Of a DNA stretch of 7,801 nucleotides, positions 4,888 to 7,801 are shown piece by piece; the stretch's first letter is position 1, and every line of letters starts with the position of its first letter. The stretch lies in the NCBI GenBank assembly GCA_029939535.1, contig JAOZST010000182.1, forward strand, positions 1-7,801, in the 5' to 3' direction. Origin of the DNA: NBML01 sp029939535. GTDB lineage: Bacteria; Desulfobacterota; Desulfobacteria; Desulfobacterales; Desulfobacteraceae. The notes under the pieces are model-generated. The model searched no databases, had not been told where the DNA came from, and worked only from the letters and a program-made list of their open reading frames with translations. The translations under genes were made by a program, and so were the position numbers.

Positions 4888-6656
4888 AAATGACCACAGA
4901 AGAAGCCTTTGTAAAAGTTTTGCAGATGCATGGGATTGAACATGCCTTTGGTATTATTGGATCAGCAATGATGCCTATCTCTGACCTGTTTCCCAAAGCA
5001 GGAATATCTTTCTGGGATTGCGGTCATGAATGCAACGCCGGTATGATGGCAGACGGTTTCACCCGGGCCTCGGGCAAAATGTCCATGATGGTAGCCCAGA
5101 ACGGCCCTGGCATCACCAACTTTGTGACCCCTGTAAAAACAGCCTATTGGAACCACACTCCCCTTCTGCTGGTAACACCCCAGGCAGCGAACAAAACCAT
5201 TGGCCAGGGCGGGTTCCAGGAAGTTGAACAGATGGCCGTGTTCAAGGACATGGTTGCCTACCAGGAAGAGGTCAGGGATGCATCCCGCATGGCCGAGGTC
5301 CTAAACCGGGTAATCATGCAGGCCAAACGCGCTTCTGCCCCTGCCCAGATCAATGTCCCCCGGGACTTCTGGACCCAGGTAATAGACATTGATTTGCCAG
5401 CTATTGTTGATTTTGAACTTCCATCTGGTGGTGAAGAAGCAATTGCCAGGGCTGCAGAACTTTTATCCAATGCTAAGTTCCCTGTGATTCTCAACGGCGG
5501 GGGTGTTGTAATTGGTGGGGCAATCAAGGATTCAATGGCTCTGGCCGAGAGATTAGACGCACCGGTTTGCTGTGGATACCAGCACAATGATGCCTTCCCT
5601 GGAAGCCACCCGCTCTACGCAGGGACCTTGGGGTATAATGGTTCAAAAGCCGGCATGGAGCTGATTGCCAAGGCGGATGTTGTACTGGCTTTGGGTACCC
5701 GTTTGAATCCATTTTCTACCCTGCCTGGTTACGGCATTGACTATTGGCCCAAGGATGCTGCCATCATCCAGGTTGACATCAACTCCAACCGCATAGGCCT
5801 CACCAAAAACGTCACAGTGGGTATTGTTGGTGATGCTAAAAAAGTTTCCAATAGTATTCTTGCTAATTTGTCTGCTACTGCCGGGGATGTTGACCGTGAA
5901 GACCGCAAGGCAACCATTGAAAAAATCAATTCAGACTGGGCCAGAGAACTGGCCGGCATGGATCACGAACAAGATGATCCTGGAACAACATGGAACCAGC
6001 GTGCCCGTGAAGCTGATCCGAATAAAATCACCTCCCGAATGGCATGGCGTGCCATTTGCAAAGCATTGCCTGAAGATGCAATCATATCTGCTGATATAGG
6101 GAACTCCTGTGCTCTGGGTGCTGCCTATCCAACCTTTGAAGAGGGCCGTAAATACCTGGCTCCTGGTATGTTCGGACCTTGTGGATACGGCTTCCCTGCC
6201 ATCTGCGGTGCAAAAATAGCCCAGCCTGATGTTCCTGTAGTTGGCTTTGCCGGTGACGGTGCCTTTGGTATTTCCATGAATGAAATGACTGCCTGCGGTC
6301 GTGAGGAATGGCCTGCCATTACCATGATCATCTTTCGCAACTATCATTGGGGTGCTGAAAAACGCAACTCCACCCTCTGGTATGCCGACAACTTCGTGGG
6401 AACCGAGCTGAACAGAGATGTTTCCTATGCTGGTGTGGCAAAAGCCTGTGGTGTTGAAGGTGTCCAGGCAACATCCATGGAGGATCTGACTGAAAAACTT
6501 GCTACAGCCGTACAACTCCAAATGGAAGAGGGAAAGACCACGTTCATAGAGGTTATGACCAATATGGAACTGGGAGAGCCCTTCCGTAGAGATGCCATGA
6601 CAACACCTGTGGCGGTTGCAGGAATCGACAAGGCGGATATGCGTCCCCAGAAATGA
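4884..6656 (+). CDS. xsc: Sulfoacetaldehyde acetyltransferase
   Basis: This thiamine-diphosphate enzyme cleaves sulfoacetaldehyde with phosphate to acetyl phosphate and sulfite, the key desulfonation step of taurine breakdown in the cytoplasm. From the start chosen here it has 590 residues, normal for Xsc, and three domains: N-terminal pyrimidine domain (~1-170), central domain (~190-330) and C-terminal diphosphate domain (~385-560). Glu49 in HECNAGMMADG is the cofactor-activating glutamate. GDGAF (457-461) begins the diphosphate motif, which ends at RN (485-486). QNGPGITNF (72-80), PAQINVPRDFWTQ, YLAPGMFGPCGYGFP and NMELGEPFRRDAM are strongly Xsc-like and separate it from acetolactate synthase. 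I prefer ATG 4884 because AGGGG lies eight bases upstream and MKMTTEEAF is the family's N-terminus; an in-frame ATG at 4848 has no good ribosome site. The tpa gene follows after 18 bp. Confidence 0.95.
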   Translation: MKMTTEEAFVKVLQMHGIEHAFGIIGSAMMPISDLFPKAGISFWDCGHECNAGMMADGFTRASGKMSMMVAQNGPGITNFVTPVKTAYWNHTPLLLVTPQAANKTIGQGGFQEVEQMAVFKDMVAYQEEVRDASRMAEVLNRVIMQAKRASAPAQINVPRDFWTQVIDIDLPAIVDFELPSGGEEAIARAAELLSNAKFPVILNGGGVVIGGAIKDSMALAERLDAPVCCGYQHNDAFPGSHPLYAGTLGYNGSKAGMELIAKADVVLALGTRLNPFSTLPGYGIDYWPKDAAIIQVDINSNRIGLTKNVTVGIVGDAKKVSNSILANLSATAGDVDREDRKATIEKINSDWARELAGMDHEQDDPGTTWNQRAREADPNKITSRMAWRAICKALPEDAIISADIGNSCALGAAYPTFEEGRKYLAPGMFGPCGYGFPAICGAKIAQPDVPVVGFAGDGAFGISMNEMTACGREEWPAITMIIFRNYHWGAEKRNSTLWYADNFVGTELNRDVSYAGVAKACGVEGVQATSMEDLTEKLATAVQLQMEEGKTTFIEVMTNMELGEPFRRDAMTTPVAVAGIDKADMRPQK

Positions 6657-6674
6657 TGTATAAGGAGATTCCAA

Positions 6675-7801
6675 ATGAAAAATAAGAGTAGTTGGCTTGA
6701 CTATGATGTCGAGGAAATGGTGGCAGGTGACAAAGAAGCCCTGTGGCATCACCTGAAACCCCATAAATGTTTTGAGACCCAGGAGCAGATGATCATTGTA
6801 GAGGGTAAAGGACTTGTGGTCAAAGATATCCGGGGTCGTGAATTCCTGGATGCCACCTCGGGTGGTGTCTGGAGCGTCATTGTAGGTTATGGCAGAGATT
6901 CCATCGCAGATGCAGTCTGTGAACAAATGAAAAAAATGCCGTATTTCGCAGGGGCGTTTGGCAATATTCCTTCCATTAAATTTGCCAGAAAACTCCTGGA
7001 AAAATTGCCCAACCACGACAAAGTCTATTTTTCCAATTCAGGCTCGGAAGCCAATGAAAAAGCATTTAAAATTGTCCGCCAGGCATCCCATATTGATCCT
7101 GCAAGAAAGGGCAAATACAAGATCATGTACAGGGACCGGGACTATCATGGAACTACCATCGGCGCCATGAGCGCCACTGGCCAGATCCAGAGAAAACAGG
7201 ATTTTGGTCCCTTTCTTGACGGATTTGTAGAATTCCCCCATTGTGCCTGCTACCGCTGCCCCTTTGATAAAACCTATGGAAGCTGCAACATTGAGTGTGC
7301 CAGAAAAGTGGAGGATGTCATTCTCAAAGAAGGAGCTGACACAATTGGCGGCTTGATTGTAGAGCCCATCACCGCCGGCGGCGGAATCCTGAAGCCTGTC
7401 AAAGAATACTATCCCATTCTCCAGGAAATCTGTAGAAAATATGATATCTGGATGATAATGGATGAAGTGGTCTGCGGATTCGGCAGAACCGGAAAGTTCT
7501 GGGGTCATGAGCACTATGATGTGGATCCTGAAATCATCACAATGGCCAAAGGCCTTGCAAGTTCCTATGAAGCACTTTCCGCCACTGTGGTAAAACAGAA
7601 AATCTTTGATACTTTCTTGAATGACCCATCAAATCCTGATACAAGATTAAATTACTTCAGGGATATTTCCACCTATGGGGGGTGTACATCTTCCCTGACC
7701 GCTGCCCTGGAAAGCACCCGGATCATTGAAGATGAAAACCTGCTGGAAAACAGTGTAAAAGTGGGTGCCTATCTTCTTGAGAAACTGGAAGCCCTGAAAA
7801 A
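6675..7801 (+). CDS. tpa: Taurine:pyruvate aminotransferase (3' end outside window)
   Basis: A class III pyridoxal-phosphate aminotransferase, open to the window edge with 375 complete codons visible, so about 70-90 residues are probably missing. It moves the amino group of taurine to pyruvate, giving sulfoacetaldehyde, the Xsc substrate, and L-alanine. Family marks are SGSEANE (122-128) for phosphate binding, YHGTT (157-161) with the ring-stacking tyrosine, DEVVCGFGRTG (263-273) with the aspartate that contacts the pyridine nitrogen, and Lys292 in MAKGL, which forms the Schiff base. The N-terminal YDVEEMVAGDK...LWHHLKPH and SGGVWSVIVGYGR segments resemble Tpa more than other omega-aminotransferases. 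Five cysteines (190, 192, 195, 204, 208) cluster in the middle. The start has TAAGGAG seven bases upstream, and the gene lies 18 bp after xsc, clearly in one operon. Substrate choice is drawn mainly from the partner gene. Confidence 0.9.
   Translation, partial: MKNKSSWLDYDVEEMVAGDKEALWHHLKPHKCFETQEQMIIVEGKGLVVKDIRGREFLDATSGGVWSVIVGYGRDSIADAVCEQMKKMPYFAGAFGNIPSIKFARKLLEKLPNHDKVYFSNSGSEANEKAFKIVRQASHIDPARKGKYKIMYRDRDYHGTTIGAMSATGQIQRKQDFGPFLDGFVEFPHCACYRCPFDKTYGSCNIECARKVEDVILKEGADTIGGLIVEPITAGGGILKPVKEYYPILQEICRKYDIWMIMDEVVCGFGRTGKFWGHEHYDVDPEIITMAKGLASSYEALSATVVKQKIFDTFLNDPSNPDTRLNYFRDISTYGGCTSSLTAALESTRIIEDENLLENSVKVGAYLLEKLEALK

Noticed and set aside
4884..6656. Acetolactate synthase large subunit (ilvB)
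   Set aside because: The fold is shared, but the blocks GPCGYGFP, NYHWGAEKRN and ELGEPFRRDAM and the adjacent tpa point to Xsc, and no small regulatory subunit gene follows.
5931..7016. 361-codon open frame on the minus strand
   Set aside because: It lies antisense across the end of xsc and the start of tpa, both clearly recognised. Its translation shows no family motif and it has no ribosome site I can support.

Overview
The window looks like a chromosomal stretch of a strictly anaerobic, probably sulfate- or sulfite-reducing bacterium of the Desulfobacterota (Desulfobacteraceae-like). That assignment is inference. It rests on a moderate base composition, a four-subunit ferredoxin-dependent 2-oxoacid oxidoreductase, and a taurine pathway that releases sulfite, which such organisms can respire. 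No rRNA or other marker gene is present to confirm it.

Layout. Positions 2-292 (+) hold the last 96 codons of a probable FapA/DUF342 protein. It converges, 15 bp away, on a family-2 glycosyltransferase at 308-1180 (-). A 329-bp divergent intergenic region (1181-1509) carries three tandem 11-bp repeats resembling a response-regulator site, an AT-rich hairpin, a -35/-10 pair and a small palindrome just before the next ribosome site. Positions 1510-4246 (+) hold a tight four-gene operon, D-A-B-C: a 2x[4Fe-4S] ferredoxin subunit and the alpha, beta and gamma subunits of a 2-oxoacid:ferredoxin oxidoreductase, probably 2-oxoglutarate (KorDABC). Its junctions overlap by 8 bp (D/A), are separated by 1 bp (A/B) and overlap by 1 bp (B/C). 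The operon ends at a perfect 15-bp-stem hairpin (4278-4311). A small unknown gene of 94 codons lies at 4355-4639 (-) and is divergent from the next operon. Positions 4640-4883 are a regulatory region with T-tracts, a 17-bp tandem duplication, a promoter, a 10-bp-arm inverted repeat over the -10 region and a possible 27-codon leader ORF. From 4884 (+) follow xsc (sulfoacetaldehyde acetyltransferase) and tpa (taurine:pyruvate aminotransferase, cut by the window end).

How the genes work together. Tpa moves the amino group of taurine to pyruvate, giving sulfoacetaldehyde and alanine. Xsc then cleaves sulfoacetaldehyde with phosphate to acetyl phosphate and sulfite. Acetyl phosphate can yield ATP or acetyl-CoA, and sulfite can act as an electron acceptor. 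The Kor complex would oxidise 2-oxoglutarate (or a related 2-oxoacid) with CoA and reduce ferredoxin. It belongs to a separate transcription unit, and any functional link to taurine use is only a guess. The enzymes belong to known families. The least described elements are the control regions and the 94-residue protein.
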